Assembly: GCA_002349525.1 (NCBI GenBank)
Contig: DEDL01000033.1
Coordinates: 44,455-108,454 of the forward strand
DNA: 64,000 bases
Source: Lachnoclostridium sp. UBA2905
GTDB lineage: Bacteria; Bacillota; Clostridia; Lachnospirales; Lachnospiraceae
Reading direction: 5' to 3'
Each line of letters begins with the position of its first letter. The first letter of the stretch is position 1. The notes beneath the pieces were generated by a model that saw nothing but the letters and a program-made list of their open reading frames with translations, did not search any database and had not been told where the DNA came from. Shown here piece after piece: positions 63,521 through 64,000 of this stretch. Made by a program: the position numbers and the translations under genes.

Positions 63521-63560
63521 CAGGCTCTTTCTGTGTCTTCACGGAAGGAGCCTTATTTAA
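63521..63560 (+). terminator. attenuator of the rplJ operon
   Basis: GGCTCTTTCTGTG (63522-63534) pairs with CACGGAAGGAGCC (63540-63552), followed by TTATTTAAT, between the L10 leader and rplJ. The rest of the gap to 63640 holds only the ribosome site AGGAGG. Confidence 0.8.
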
Positions 63561-63640
63561 TAGAAACTATATTATTTTTATTAAATGTTATTCCTGTGAA
63601 TGTGAGCAGCAAGGCAGAAATAATATAGGAGGTAATAGAA

Positions 63641-64000
63641 ATGGCTAAGATCGAACTTAAAAAGCCTATAGTAGATGAGATCAAAGAGATCGCATCAGAC
63701 GCAACAGCAGCAGTTCTTGTAGATTACAGAGGACTTACTGTTGAACAGGATACAGTTCTTCGTAAAATGTTCCGTGAAGCTGGTGTAGTATACAAAGTAT
63801 ACAAGAATACAATGCTTCACATTGCATTTGAGGGAACAGATTTTGCTCAGCTTGATCCTAATCTTGAAGGACCAACAGCAGTTGCATTTGGTAAGGGTGA
63901 TGCAACAGCTCCTGCAAGAATTATTAAGGAGTTCGCTAAACAGTGTCCAGCAATTGAGTTCAAAGCTGGTGTTGTAGAAGGCGCATATTACGATGCTGAG
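63641..64000 (+). CDS. rplJ: 50S ribosomal protein L10 (partial, runs off the window)
   Basis: The first 120 codons: MAKIELKKPIVDEIKEI, AAVLVDYRGLTVEQDTVLR and VYKNTMLHIAFEG are typical of L10, which anchors the L7/L12 stalk. TAGGAGG lies 9 bases before the ATG. The frame is open to the last base. Confidence 0.96.
   Translation, partial: MAKIELKKPIVDEIKEIASDATAAVLVDYRGLTVEQDTVLRKMFREAGVVYKVYKNTMLHIAFEGTDFAQLDPNLEGPTAVAFGKGDATAPARIIKEFAKQCPAIEFKAGVVEGAYYDAE

Noticed and set aside
63437..63628. 63-codon frame in the gap before rplJ
   Set aside because: It covers the L10 leader and attenuator, which explain the sequence; no ribosome site for the frame.

Overview
The window is AT-rich chromosomal DNA that reads like a gut Clostridia genome, most likely Lachnospiraceae. 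The clues are the codon usage, strong AGGAGG-type ribosome binding sites, AddAB instead of RecBCD, a Firmicutes-style L10 leader, secreted proteins with Lys-rich Ig-like and fibronectin domains, and xylan- and galactoside-degrading enzymes. I cannot fix genus or species from the sequence alone. Most genes are on the plus strand and look vertically inherited; one small region (about 32.5-34.6 kb) carries an IS remnant, an AAA+ ATPase and a gene fragment and looks acquired.

Layout. 0.2-6.5 kb: class A PBP, a small DUF6514-like protein behind a possibly structured leader, a secreted leucine-rich-repeat/Ig/FN3 protein, a 6S RNA, and a membrane-anchored protein resembling an FMN-binding fold. 6.7-18 kb: a BMP-type (purine nucleoside-like) ABC uptake system with xanthine phosphoribosyltransferase; a second solute-binding lipoprotein and a very large hybrid histidine kinase sit between its binding protein and its ATPase. 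18-30 kb: addB-addA, an S4-domain protein, pta, a CDF transporter followed by 45-bp tandem repeats, an Sfp-type PPTase, a cysteine synthase and a small conserved protein. 30-32.4 kb: GH36 alpha-galactosidase. 32.5-34.6 kb: the acquired-looking patch. 34.7-42.6 kb: a heterodimeric ABC exporter, histidine phosphatase, MATE pump, PAP2 protein and nicotinate phosphoribosyltransferase. 42.8-46 kb: ileS. 46.1-52.4 kb: an AraC regulator divergent from a secreted SGNH esterase and a secreted GH115 alpha-glucuronidase, a glucuronoxylan module. 52.6-53.6 kb: a membrane-anchored pseudo-M23 protein. 53.7-60.9 kb: the redox locus described below. 61-64 kb: rpmG-secE-nusG-rplK-rplA-rplJ.

The most interesting region is 53.7-60.9 kb. 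A Gx-transporter (EetB-like) and NusG-domain-II (EetA-like) pair is divergent from an operon encoding a Treponema Tp47-like secreted protein, an ApbE-type FMN transferase lipoprotein, several extracytoplasmic FMN-binding domains and a NapH-like polyferredoxin membrane protein. The operon starts at a consensus promoter whose start region carries an 18-bp palindrome resembling DtxR-family metal boxes. I read it as a metal-regulated, cell-surface flavin electron-transfer system, related to Listeria-type flavin-based extracellular electron transfer but with an iron-sulfur membrane protein in place of Ndh2/demethylmenaquinone. One of its FMN-binding genes is split by a frameshift, with two A_AAA_AAG slippery heptamers just downstream.

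Start sites were often moved inward from the longest open frame to match ribosome binding sites. All family calls come from reading motifs; no database search was possible.
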